From Kiritimatiellia bacterium (GTDB lineage: Bacteria > Verrucomicrobiota > Kiritimatiellia > UBA8416 > JABMPJ01), in NCBI GenBank assembly GCA_016783675.1, contig JADHWE010000004.1:1-64000 (forward strand): a stretch of 64,000 nt of DNA. The letters are read 5' to 3'. The notes under the pieces are model-generated. The model was not told the DNA's origin. It ran no database searches and worked only from the letters and a program-made list of their open reading frames with translations. Both the position numbers and the translations under genes were made by a program. Of this stretch, positions 9,321 through 16,625 are shown piece after piece (positions within the stretch are counted from its first letter, which is position 1; every line of letters starts with the position of its first letter).

Positions 9321-10424
9321 CTAATCCTTTCTGCGCACGAGCCGGATGCCCAGCGCGCCGAAGATGACCACCGGCAACCAGATCAGCAGGTGCGGCTGTG
9401 CCGCCGGAACCTTCACCAGCGATTGCGCCAGCAGGGTGGTCATGTAGAAGGCGAGAAAAATAACCAGGCTCAGCGCCACACCTATGCCGGTCGACTTGCG
9501 GTGGGAGCGGATGCCCAACGGAATGCCGATCAGGATCAGGGCCAGGCTGGAGAACGCCATGGCCGAGCGGCGGTTGATTTCAAAGAGAATAAAGGAACGT
9601 TGTATGGCGAGGTCCTTCTCATCCAGCTCCGCGTACTCGGAGCGCAGGTTGCGCAGTGACGCCCATAGCTCGGTGGAGCGCGCGTCTTCTTCGTCGGGCC
9701 GGTAGGAGCCCTTCTGACCAAGCTGTTCAATCTCCAGCGCCCACTTGTCAACGTAGACCGCTTTGGGCATGTCCCTGGAGAAAGGGTTGATGCGAGCATT
9801 GACCAGGTCCATGGCCAGGTTCTTACCCTCTCCCGTCTCGTAGACACGGCCATGGTGGGCCTGGATCTCGCGCACCAATCCCGGCTCCCGGCTGTCGTAG
9901 ATGCGCACATCCTTGATCCGGTCATCACGTCGGTGCCCGATGTACATCGTGACTTGCGGGGTTATGTGGAAGAAGCGGCCCTCCTCGATCAGGTCGAGCG
10001 GGGAGACCGACCGCAGGCGGGCCTGCTCGGTCCGCCGCCACAAGTGGGCGCGTGGCTCGACTTCGTGGTTGATGTAGAGCGAGAGTATCACCAGGCCGAC
10101 TACCACGACTATGGTGCTGCGGATGATCGTGCCCAATCCCAGCCCAAGTGTCTGCATCGCCATCACCTCGCCATCGTCGGAGAGCCGACCGTAGATGAGG
10201 AGACAGCTCACGAGGCAGCCCAGGGGAATGGCCATGACGATGGAGGTGGGCATCGAGTAGAGGAAGATCTTGACGATGGGCACCCAGGGAACGCCACGCG
10301 CGATGAGGTCCATCACTTTGAAGACGGCGCCAATCGAGGTGGCAAAGGTCACAAAGACCATCGCCATCACGAACGTCAGTAGAAAATCCAGCCCGACATA
10401 CCGGTCGAGCGTGCGGCTTCCCAT
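9321..10424 (-). CDS. LptF/LptG-family lipopolysaccharide export permease
   Basis: A 367-residue YjgP/YjgQ-family permease. Pairs of these form the membrane part of the LptB2FG transporter that extracts lipopolysaccharide from the inner membrane. Visible are the N-terminal amphipathic helix and first membrane segment (LDRYVGLDFLLTF), a second pair of segments, the motif GRLSDDGEVMAM typical of the coupling region, a periplasmic beta-jellyroll of about 170 residues, and two C-terminal membrane helices with ALILIGIPLGIRSHR. Sequence alone does not decide between LptF and LptG, and no partner gene is in the window. The GT39 gene follows 6 bases downstream. Confidence 0.85.
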   Translation of the reverse strand: MGSRTLDRYVGLDFLLTFVMAMVFVTFATSIGAVFKVMDLIARGVPWVPIVKIFLYSMPTSIVMAIPLGCLVSCLLIYGRLSDDGEVMAMQTLGLGLGTIIRSTIVVVVGLVILSLYINHEVEPRAHLWRRTEQARLRSVSPLDLIEEGRFFHITPQVTMYIGHRRDDRIKDVRIYDSREPGLVREIQAHHGRVYETGEGKNLAMDLVNARINPFSRDMPKAVYVDKWALEIEQLGQKGSYRPDEEDARSTELWASLRNLRSEYAELDEKDLAIQRSFILFEINRRSAMAFSSLALILIGIPLGIRSHRKSTGIGVALSLVIFLAFYMTTLLAQSLVKVPAAQPHLLIWLPVVIFGALGIRLVRRKD

Positions 10425-10474
10425 GGTCGGCTCCTTCGCTGGTTACGTCCAGCCAGTCACGACCTTACAACAGG

Positions 10475-10699
10475 TTAATCCCCGTTGGCCAGTTTGTAGA
10501 GCGTCAGGTCGGCCTCGTTGGCGCAGCCACAGCCGGAGCAGCCGCCTCCGCAGAGGAGTGACGTGGTTAGCTGGCCCTTGTCGACCAGCAGTCGCAGCAT
10601 GGGTTCGATTGCCTCCGGCGCCATCTTGAAGTGCCGGGCGAGCTGTCGAAGCGTCATTTGGCCCCGGTCACGCAGTAGGGCTTTGATCTCGCTCATCAT
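10475..10699 (-). CDS. feoC: FeoC-like winged-helix protein with cysteine cluster
   Basis: A 74-residue protein at the end of the feo operon. It has a small winged helix (MTLRQLARHFKMAPEAIEPM) followed by a cysteine-rich loop, CGGGCSGCGC, matching the iron-sulfur-binding wing of FeoC. The start at 10699 overlaps the feoB stop by 4 bases (ATGA); a second Met codon follows immediately. The track extends it far upstream inside feoB, which is not real. FeoC is thought to modulate FeoB stability or activity. Confidence 0.75.
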   Translation of the reverse strand: MMSEIKALLRDRGQMTLRQLARHFKMAPEAIEPMLRLLVDKGQLTTSLLCGGGCSGCGCANEADLTLYKLANGD

Positions 10700-12999
10700 G
10701 ATGACGCCTCCTGTCGCCCGCCCGCAATGCGGAGCCCGGCATAGAGGGCCACGAGAATACCGACTCCGATTCCGATCCACATGGCTGAGCTGGAGGGGTG
10801 GCGGATAAACGTACCGGCCTGGTAGAAGATCGTGGAGATCACCCACGCCAGGAGCGTGAGATAGAAGACCGCGAACGCGGCCCATTTGAACGAGGTCTCC
10901 TTGAAGATCGCGCCCACCGCAGCGACGCAGGGCGCATAGATCAGGATGAAAAGCAGGTAGGCAAATGCGCCAACTCTGCCGTCAAAAAAGCGCGCCATGG
11001 TCGCCATGGTACGGTCGCCGATCTCTATGTCTGCGGCCACGCCGTCTGCATCCGCCAGCTTGTCGCCCATCCTGACTCCGAGCGGGTCCGCCAGCCGGTC
11101 TCCGAAGTCCTCGAATCCTGCCGGTATGGCGCGGAACGAATCGATGATTCCTTCCCAGAAATCGAATGATGCTTCGTCTGTCGCCACCTCCTGTTCTGCG
11201 CTGATCTGCGTGTAGAGCGCATCAAGCGTGCCGACGACCGCCTCTTTTGCGAAGAGACCTGCGAACATCCCCACGGCGCCCGGCCAGTTCTCCGGCGTCA
11301 GCCCCATGGGGTAGAAGACCGGGGCTACTTTGCGGCTCACGGCACTCAGGACCGAATCTTCGCTGTCGGCATGGCCGATGCTGCCGTCGGTGCCGATCGT
11401 GTTGAGGAAGCTCAGAATGATGACCGCGATGATGACGACCTGGCCGGCGCGGACGATGAAGCTCTTCAGGCGCGTCCAGGTGTGGAACAGAATTCCGCGC
11501 AGAGTGGGAAGGTGGTAGGGGGGCAGTTCCATGACGAAGGACGCGGCCTCGCCCTGTAGAATGGTCTGCTTGAAGAGCAGGCCCGTGAGAATCGCGAGCA
11601 CGATGCCGATCAGATAGAGCCCGAAGATGACCAATCCGCCGCTTTGCGGGAAGAAGGCCGCCGCGAAGAGCGCATACACCGGTAGCCGCGCGCCGCACGA
11701 CATGAACGGATTCATCATGATCGTCAAGATGCGGTCGCGGTCGTTTTCCAGCGTACGCGTGGCGAGGATGGCGGGCACGTTGCAGCCGAAGCCGACCAGC
11801 ATCGGGATGAACGCCTTGCCGGGCAGCCCGATTGTGCGCAGGAAGCGGTCCATCACGAACGCCGCACGCGCCATGTAGCCGGAGTCTTCCAGGAACGCCA
11901 GGCAGAGGAATATGAGGGAGATCGGAGGAATGAACGTTGCGACCGTCTGGATGCCACCGCCGATGCCGTGCGCGAGCAGAGCCAGCAGCCAGTCGGGACA
12001 GGGCAGCATGCCCAGCAGAGCCGCAAAACCATCGACAAAGATGGTGCCACAGAAACCGTCGAAGAAGTCAATGAACGGGGCACCCACGTTGATCGTGATC
12101 ATAAAGACCGCGTACATGATGCCGAAGAATATCGGAATACCCACCACGCGGTTGAGGAGCACCTTGTCGATGGCATGTGATAGGGTTCGCCTTATCTCGT
12201 TTTCGCGATGGACGACATCGCGCGCCAGGCCATGGATGAAGCCGTAGCGTCCATCCGCGATCACGATGTCAATGTCATCGCCGGTATGGGCTTCAACGCG
12301 TTTTGATTCCGATGCGACCAGGTCGTTCAGCGCGGCGTCGCCCAGGAGATCGGCTGCGATTTCATCGCGCTCCAGCAGCTTTAGCGACAGCCAGCGCGTA
12401 TTAACTGTTCGCTTCTCGGCCTCGGGTTCCACATGCGCCTCGATTCGCTTGATCGCCTTCTCAAGCTCCGAGTCGTATTGGACGCGGGTCGGGGAGACCG
12501 CGGCGCGTTGTGCCGCCTCGTTGATGGCGTTGCGCAGTGCTTCGATACCTTCTTTCTTCGGTACCACGACAGGGATCACGGAGCACCCGAGGTGGCGGGC
12601 CAGGTGTTCAACTTCCACCTTGATACGCCGCTTGCGAGCCACGTCCACCATGCTCAGAGCCACCACCACGGGAACCCGCATCTCCAGGAGCTGGGTGGTC
12701 AGGAAGAGGTTGCGCTCCACGTTGGTGGCATCGACGATGTTGACCACGACGTCTGGTTTGCTGCGCAGGATGTGTTCCCGAGCTACGGTCTCGTCGACGG
12801 AGTAGGCGGAAAAGGAGTAGATCCCGGGCAGGTCGGTCACGTGGACCTGTGCCCCGTTATGTTCGTAGGAGCCTTCGATCCGTTCCACGGTCACGCCCGG
12901 CCAATTGCCCACCTGCTGCCGCGAGCCGGTGAGCGCGTTGAAGAGGGTGGTTTTGCCGGAGTTGGGGTTGCCGGCGATGGCGATCTCGAGCTTCTTCAT
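10696..12999 (-). CDS. feoB: Ferrous iron transporter FeoB
   Basis: Inner-membrane Fe(II) transporter of 767 residues. It has an N-terminal G domain (G1 GNPNSGKT at 10-17, G3 DLPG at 56-59), a helical guanine-dissociation-inhibitor region, and a polytopic domain with Gate motifs such as FGCNVPAILATRTLEN. The G4 motif, normally N-x-x-D, reads SMVD at 116-119, so the guanine-specifying Asn is replaced by Ser. The gene overlaps feoA upstream and feoC downstream by 4 bases each, indicating translational coupling. Expression is expected to follow the DtxR-type regulator at the head of the operon. Confidence 0.95.
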   Translation of the reverse strand: MKKLEIAIAGNPNSGKTTLFNALTGSRQQVGNWPGVTVERIEGSYEHNGAQVHVTDLPGIYSFSAYSVDETVAREHILRSKPDVVVNIVDATNVERNLFLTTQLLEMRVPVVVALSMVDVARKRRIKVEVEHLARHLGCSVIPVVVPKKEGIEALRNAINEAAQRAAVSPTRVQYDSELEKAIKRIEAHVEPEAEKRTVNTRWLSLKLLERDEIAADLLGDAALNDLVASESKRVEAHTGDDIDIVIADGRYGFIHGLARDVVHRENEIRRTLSHAIDKVLLNRVVGIPIFFGIMYAVFMITINVGAPFIDFFDGFCGTIFVDGFAALLGMLPCPDWLLALLAHGIGGGIQTVATFIPPISLIFLCLAFLEDSGYMARAAFVMDRFLRTIGLPGKAFIPMLVGFGCNVPAILATRTLENDRDRILTIMMNPFMSCGARLPVYALFAAAFFPQSGGLVIFGLYLIGIVLAILTGLLFKQTILQGEAASFVMELPPYHLPTLRGILFHTWTRLKSFIVRAGQVVIIAVIILSFLNTIGTDGSIGHADSEDSVLSAVSRKVAPVFYPMGLTPENWPGAVGMFAGLFAKEAVVGTLDALYTQISAEQEVATDEASFDFWEGIIDSFRAIPAGFEDFGDRLADPLGVRMGDKLADADGVAADIEIGDRTMATMARFFDGRVGAFAYLLFILIYAPCVAAVGAIFKETSFKWAAFAVFYLTLLAWVISTIFYQAGTFIRHPSSSAMWIGIGVGILVALYAGLRIAGGRQEASS

Positions 13000-13481
13000 G
13001 GTGACGTGATGACCTCGATCTCGATGGCATTGGCCTCGGTCTTGCGCAGCGTCAGGTTCGATCCGCGCAGCTCGATGACCACCGGATCGCCCAGCGGCGC
13101 CACGCGTACCAGCTTGAACTCGGCCTGCTTTACCATGCCCATCCGCAGCAGCTTGTGGCGGTAGTCCCGGTCACTCGTGGCGTAGCCGGTGACTCGCGCT
13201 CTCTGACCGATCTGTAGGTCCCTGATCGTCACACGGCTCCTCACCCGAATCTTGTCTGCCATGCCGCGCCCGATCGTTATCCGGGAGTCGCCGCTGCTTA
13301 ACACGACAGGACCCTCACCGCCGTCCGCGCTTCCATTCTGCACCACTTCGATCCTGGACCCGATGTTCAATCCCTGGCTGGTGATTCGCTGCAGAAAATC
13401 GCGTCCGCCGCGCAGAGCCACCACGTAGCCGCCCTGGCCCTCTGCCATCTTGCTCAACAGTTGGCTTGACGACTTATGCAT
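12996..13481 (-). CDS. feoA: FeoA protein with two tandem FeoA domains
   Basis: A 161-residue cytoplasmic partner of FeoB made of two SH3-like FeoA domains, about residues 7-80 and 83-160. The second carries the familiar pattern YRHKLLRMGMVKQAEF followed by LGDPVVIELRGSNLTLR. FeoA is usually a single domain of 75-85 residues, so this is a duplicated form. ATG at 13481 is chosen because it overlaps the dtxR stop by 8 bases; the longer track version runs 25 residues into dtxR. It overlaps feoB by 4 bases. Confidence 0.85.
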   Translation of the reverse strand: MHKSSSQLLSKMAEGQGGYVVALRGGRDFLQRITSQGLNIGSRIEVVQNGSADGGEGPVVLSSGDSRITIGRGMADKIRVRSRVTIRDLQIGQRARVTGYATSDRDYRHKLLRMGMVKQAEFKLVRVAPLGDPVVIELRGSNLTLRKTEANAIEIEVITSP

Positions 13482-13917
13482 CCTGGACAAACCCCTTGCC
13501 TTCGACCCACGTGGCGTTGCCGTTGCCCGACTGTCGGTTGTACTCAATGTAAGCAATCAGGCGCTCCAGAATCACGTCACCCACGATGTGCTCCATCTTA
13601 CAGGCGCAATCCGTGGCGGTCTTCTCGTCGACCGACAGCACTTCGGTGAAGAAATTGGCCAGCACCTCGTGACGATGTACCACGTCACGTGCCACGCGCT
13701 CGCCCTCATTCGTGAGCGTGATCAGGTCGTACGGTTCATGGTTGATCAGGTCTCGCTTCACGAGTCCCTGCAATGCATTTGTCACGGAGGAGGCGGCCAC
13801 GCTAAGGCGGTCGGCGATATCCTTGGCTCTTGCCTCACCACGCTCCGCAATCACCTGATAGATCGCCTCCAGGTAATCCTCCAAGCTGGCGCTCAGCTCT
13901 AATGCGGTCGTGCTCAC
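13474..13917 (-). CDS. DtxR/MntR-family metal-dependent repressor
   Basis: A 147-residue winged-helix regulator, two-domain type without the C-terminal SH3 domain. The N-terminal helix-turn-helix covers ARAKDIADRLSVAASSVTNAL. The dimerisation/metal domain contains DCACKMEH, which matches the Cys-x-x-Glu-His primary site of the iron-sensing DtxR/IdeR group rather than the Glu-x-x-Glu-His of manganese-sensing MntR. Being first in an operon with feoA, feoB and feoC, it most likely represses ferrous iron uptake when iron is sufficient, through the palindromes just upstream. Confidence 0.9.
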   Translation of the reverse strand: MSTTALELSASLEDYLEAIYQVIAERGEARAKDIADRLSVAASSVTNALQGLVKRDLINHEPYDLITLTNEGERVARDVVHRHEVLANFFTEVLSVDEKTATDCACKMEHIVGDVILERLIAYIEYNRQSGNGNATWVEGKGFVQDA

Positions 13918-13980
13918 GATGCCTCTTCCCCCCCCCTATGCCGTCGCCCCTCGATGGGGGCACGTCCGACAAGTCGCATA

Positions 13981-13996
13981 TTTAGACATGTCTAAA
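13981..13996. promoter_or_regulatory. Perfect 16-bp palindrome, predicted DtxR operator 1
   Basis: TTTAGACATGTCTAAA is a perfect inverted repeat 64 bases upstream of the dtxR start. On the minus strand it lies between a possible -35 (TTGCGA) and a possible -10 (TAAATA), so binding would block the feo promoter. Its form resembles DtxR/TroR-type boxes; assignment to the adjacent regulator is inference. Confidence 0.65.
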
Positions 13997-14014
13997 GTAC
14001 GGTCGCAACCTTTT

Positions 14015-14030
14015 TTTAGTCATAGCTAAA
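14015..14030. promoter_or_regulatory. Imperfect palindrome, predicted DtxR operator 2
   Basis: TTTAGTCATAGCTAAA shares the TTTAG/CTAAA ends of operator 1 with two mismatched pairs in the middle. The two centres are 34 bp apart, about three helical turns, so repressor dimers could sit on the same DNA face. The insertion sequence begins three bases to its right. Confidence 0.5.
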
Positions 14031-14032
14031 AT

Positions 14033-14055
14033 AGAGCCTGTCCCATTGCCGCCGG
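14033..14055 (+). repeat. Left terminal inverted repeat of the IS
   Basis: Begins AGAGCCTGTCCC and pairs with the right end; the first 12 bases are identical to the complement of the right end and about 19 of 23 match overall. Confidence 0.8.
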
Positions 14056-14220
14056 TTTTCGGGATCGCCGCCCGCTCGGGGCGCGCCGAGATCCCCGTTT
14101 CTCTGCCGCCAAGAGCCGACCGAGAGACAACGGGCGAAAACCCTAGTAAATCCAGCGATTTCGGGCAGACCTTTCCTTTGTTTTCCTGCGTCCAATAACG
14201 TCTGATCGGCGGCGGCCTTT

Positions 14221-15744
14221 TCAGGCCACCGCGTCAAGTTCCTCAGCTTGTTCCTCAGCCAACGGCAACCGGGCAATGACCCAGAGATTGTGCGTCAGCA
14301 CCGCCCAAGCCACCCGGTTCTCACGATGCACGAACCCCTTGCTGCGCATCGGCCGCCCCAGGAACCCATTCTTAAAGATCGCGATGCGCGACTCGGTCTG
14401 TGCCCGGCGCGTTTGTAGCTGAGCGAAGTCTTCCTCTTTCATCCGCTCACGAAGATCACTCACGCTACGTGGACAGATGGCGTTGTACACCCCGTTCTTC
14501 TCCAACCGATTGCGATTGCGCTTGCTGTCAAAGCCGCGATCCCCAGCCATCGCACCGGGCAACGACCCGAATACGTCTTCGAACCGATCCAGGCTGCCGG
14601 GCACCATCTTGCTGTCCGCCGGGGCCTGGTCTTTGATCAGTTCCCAGTCGACAATGACTCCCTGCCGCTGCTCGGCCAGCAGCAGCGTGTTGCCGAACTC
14701 CACCTCCGCGCCGGCCTTGCCGCGAACCAGTACATGAACATCCGGCTCATACAGACTGAGGATCTTGTCTGCATTGGCAACTTTCCGACCGCCGATGATC
14801 CGTTCATGCGCCTGCCTGATTGCCTGGGGGAGCAACTCACGCACCCCGTCAATGCGCTTGATGATCGCGGCGGCCTCTCCCTCCGTCAACTCGGTCTGTT
14901 CTCGCTCCTCTATCAGTAAATCACAGTGCTTTCTTGCATGCCCATCGATTCTTTTCATCAGCTTCTTCATGGACCGGAGTACGCGCTTGCGGGCTTTCTT
15001 GCTGTCGGGCCGACGCCGTGTGTGCGTCATCTCGATGCTTAAACGATTGATGTCTCGAATGAACTCTGCGGGCTCGTTCATTCGGTTCTTCAGCCCGTAC
15101 TTGCGGATCAGCGCCACCGCCTTCATCAGCGTACGTGTCGCATCCCGAAGCAGAACCCAGTCCACCGGGAAATGGATATTGGCTTTCACACAACTTGTGT
15201 CCAGGAAGAGTGCGTCGATATCCAAGGGCTTCCTCAGATCGAACATCGCTTGCCCGTCCGCGTTGGTCGAGGCCGCCACGCCGTTGAGGTGATCGACCAG
15301 CTTACGAACCACCGCCTCGGGTACCAGCTTCTCATAGCGATCCAGTGCACTCTTGCTCGGCACGCGTACCACATCCATCCGGTCAATCCGGCAGAACCAC
15401 TGCAGCAACTCGCTGTCGGCCAGACGAACACTCAACCTCCGTGCGCTTTCGTCGGTCAACTCGCGGACTATGTTGCACCGCAGCGCTTTCACGGCGTGCT
15501 CCTGCACCTTGCCCCGTTCTTTCTCGCTGATCTGGCGGGGCGTCTTCCCCAGGCTCTCGGCATGCGCAACGAGGTCTTTCTCGTAGGCTTCCATATGTGA
15601 GCGAACGAACTCGGACTCGACCCCGCTATCAATCAGTAGCCGGGCGATCCGCTCCAGCGTTGCCCTGAAATCAGTGTAATCAACGTTGCCGGTAACTTCG
15701 CGAAGTGCTGGACTCAGCTCGGGTTGGTAGGATACAATTCTCAT
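14221..15744 (-). CDS. DDE transposase of the insertion sequence
   Basis: A 507-residue transposase of the RNase-H-like DDE class. The likely catalytic residues are visible in order: Asp in LDTSCVKANIHFPVD, Asp in AMAGDRGFDS, and Glu in AQTESRIAIFKNG. The C-terminal block MRSKGF...VAWAVLTHNLWVIAR is typical of this type. The family is probably ISNCY or an IS5 relative, which I cannot settle without a database. The frame is intact with no frameshift, so the element may still be active. Confidence 0.85.
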   Translation of the reverse strand: MRIVSYQPELSPALREVTGNVDYTDFRATLERIARLLIDSGVESEFVRSHMEAYEKDLVAHAESLGKTPRQISEKERGKVQEHAVKALRCNIVRELTDESARRLSVRLADSELLQWFCRIDRMDVVRVPSKSALDRYEKLVPEAVVRKLVDHLNGVAASTNADGQAMFDLRKPLDIDALFLDTSCVKANIHFPVDWVLLRDATRTLMKAVALIRKYGLKNRMNEPAEFIRDINRLSIEMTHTRRRPDSKKARKRVLRSMKKLMKRIDGHARKHCDLLIEEREQTELTEGEAAAIIKRIDGVRELLPQAIRQAHERIIGGRKVANADKILSLYEPDVHVLVRGKAGAEVEFGNTLLLAEQRQGVIVDWELIKDQAPADSKMVPGSLDRFEDVFGSLPGAMAGDRGFDSKRNRNRLEKNGVYNAICPRSVSDLRERMKEEDFAQLQTRRAQTESRIAIFKNGFLGRPMRSKGFVHRENRVAWAVLTHNLWVIARLPLAEEQAEELDAVA

Positions 15745-15862
15745 TGATGTGCTCCTTGATTATGTGACGTTTTCAAAGATAACACATCGTTTTGGGACAA
15801 GGCAGTCATTTTAGGCTGTCTTGTTCCTTTCTCACCCATCAATTCGCCTTGATATTATTGAC

Positions 15863-15886
15863 CCAGCCGCCAACGGGACAGGCTCT
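15863..15886 (-). repeat. Right terminal inverted repeat of the IS
   Basis: Ends GGGACAGGCTCT, the exact complement of the first 12 bases of the left end, and is followed by the AAAAT duplication. Confidence 0.8.
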
Positions 15887-16058
15887 AAAATACAGATGGC
15901 CTTTTCGCGGCTCCGGATTGGATGAGTCGGGGCGGAATATCGTCGTGGCGATGCTGTCCACTTTCTGGGTGACAGCCAGACTGTCAGGTACTAGGGTGAG
16001 CACTCAAGGCGGTTGCGAGCCGCTCACAGATATCAACCAACAGAGAGGAGGCTGGATA

Positions 16059-16559
16059 ATGGCCACAATGGATAACCTACAGGATGCGTTCGCAGGCGAA
16101 AGCCAGGCGAATCGTAAGTATCTCGCTTTCGCAAAGAAGGCCGATGAGGATGGTCTGCCCCAGGTGGCGAAGCTGTTCCGCGCTGCGGCCGAGGCGGAAA
16201 CCGTGCATGCCCATGCGCACTTCCGCGCGATGGGTGGGGTCAAGACGACCACGGAGAATCTCGAGGCGGCTGTCGCCGGTGAGGGATACGAGGTCGAAGA
16301 GATGTATCCGCCGATGCTGGCCACGGCAGTGGAAGACGGGGTGAAGCAGGCGGAGATCTCGTTCAAGAACGCGCTCGCGGTTGAGAAGGTCCACTTTGCG
16401 CTCTACACCAAGGCGCTGGAAGCGGTGAAAGCCGGCAGCGACATGGCGGCTACGAGCATCTACATCTGCCCGGTGTGCGGCAACACGGTCGAAGGCGGCG
16501 TTCCGGACGTATGCGACGTCTGCAACGTGCCCGGCAGCAAGTTCGTCGAAATCGCCTAG
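16059..16559 (+). CDS. rbr: Rubrerythrin
   Basis: A 166-residue peroxide-scavenging protein of anaerobes that reduces hydrogen peroxide to water. It has an N-terminal ferritin-like diiron domain with GESQANRKY, EAETVHAHAH and AVEKVHFALY supplying the Glu and His ligands, and a C-terminal rubredoxin-like domain CPVCGNTVEGGVPDVCDVC with spacing C-x2-C-x12-C-x2-C. The start at 16059 follows a strong AGAGGAGG site; the track ORF runs 89 residues further upstream, back into the IS, and is not real. Electrons probably come from the rubredoxin-reductase fusion encoded next door. The 172 bases between the IS and this start hold no other gene. Confidence 0.93.
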   Translation: MATMDNLQDAFAGESQANRKYLAFAKKADEDGLPQVAKLFRAAAEAETVHAHAHFRAMGGVKTTTENLEAAVAGEGYEVEEMYPPMLATAVEDGVKQAEISFKNALAVEKVHFALYTKALEAVKAGSDMAATSIYICPVCGNTVEGGVPDVCDVCNVPGSKFVEIA

Positions 16560-16570
16560 AGTTGGCACTG

Positions 16571-16604
16571 GCGGGGTCGCGGTCCAGTCGGATCGCGACC
16601 CCGC
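16571..16604 (+). terminator. Strong intercistronic hairpin
   Basis: A perfect 11-bp stem (GCGGGGTCGCG with CGCGACCCCGC) and 12-base loop lie between rubrerythrin and the reductase gene. Only a short, mixed T/C run follows, so it may be a partial terminator or mRNA stabiliser that lowers expression of the reductase relative to rubrerythrin. Confidence 0.6.
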
Positions 16605-16625
16605 TTCCTTCGGCAGGAGACCACG

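Larger units (their letters stand above)
14033..15886 (-). mobile_element. Complete insertion sequence, 1854 bp, with inverted repeats and 5-bp target duplication
   Basis: The ends carry inverted repeats: AGAGCCTGTCCC at the left and its exact complement at the right, with similarity continuing imperfectly to about 23 bp. The element is flanked on both sides by AAAAT (14028-14032 and 15887-15891), the likely target duplication. One transposase gene fills most of it, with 188 bases after the stop and 142 before the start. The intact reading frame and matched ends suggest a fairly recent insertion. It separates the feo operon control region from the rubrerythrin locus. Confidence 0.85.

Noticed and set aside
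14016-14276. 86-residue ORF at the left end of the IS
   Set aside because: It crosses the IS boundary and the transposase end, without ribosome site or similarity; an insertion junction artefact.
15792-16058. N-terminal extension of rubrerythrin by 89 residues
   Set aside because: It would start inside the insertion sequence; the real start has a strong ribosome site and gives the normal rubrerythrin length.
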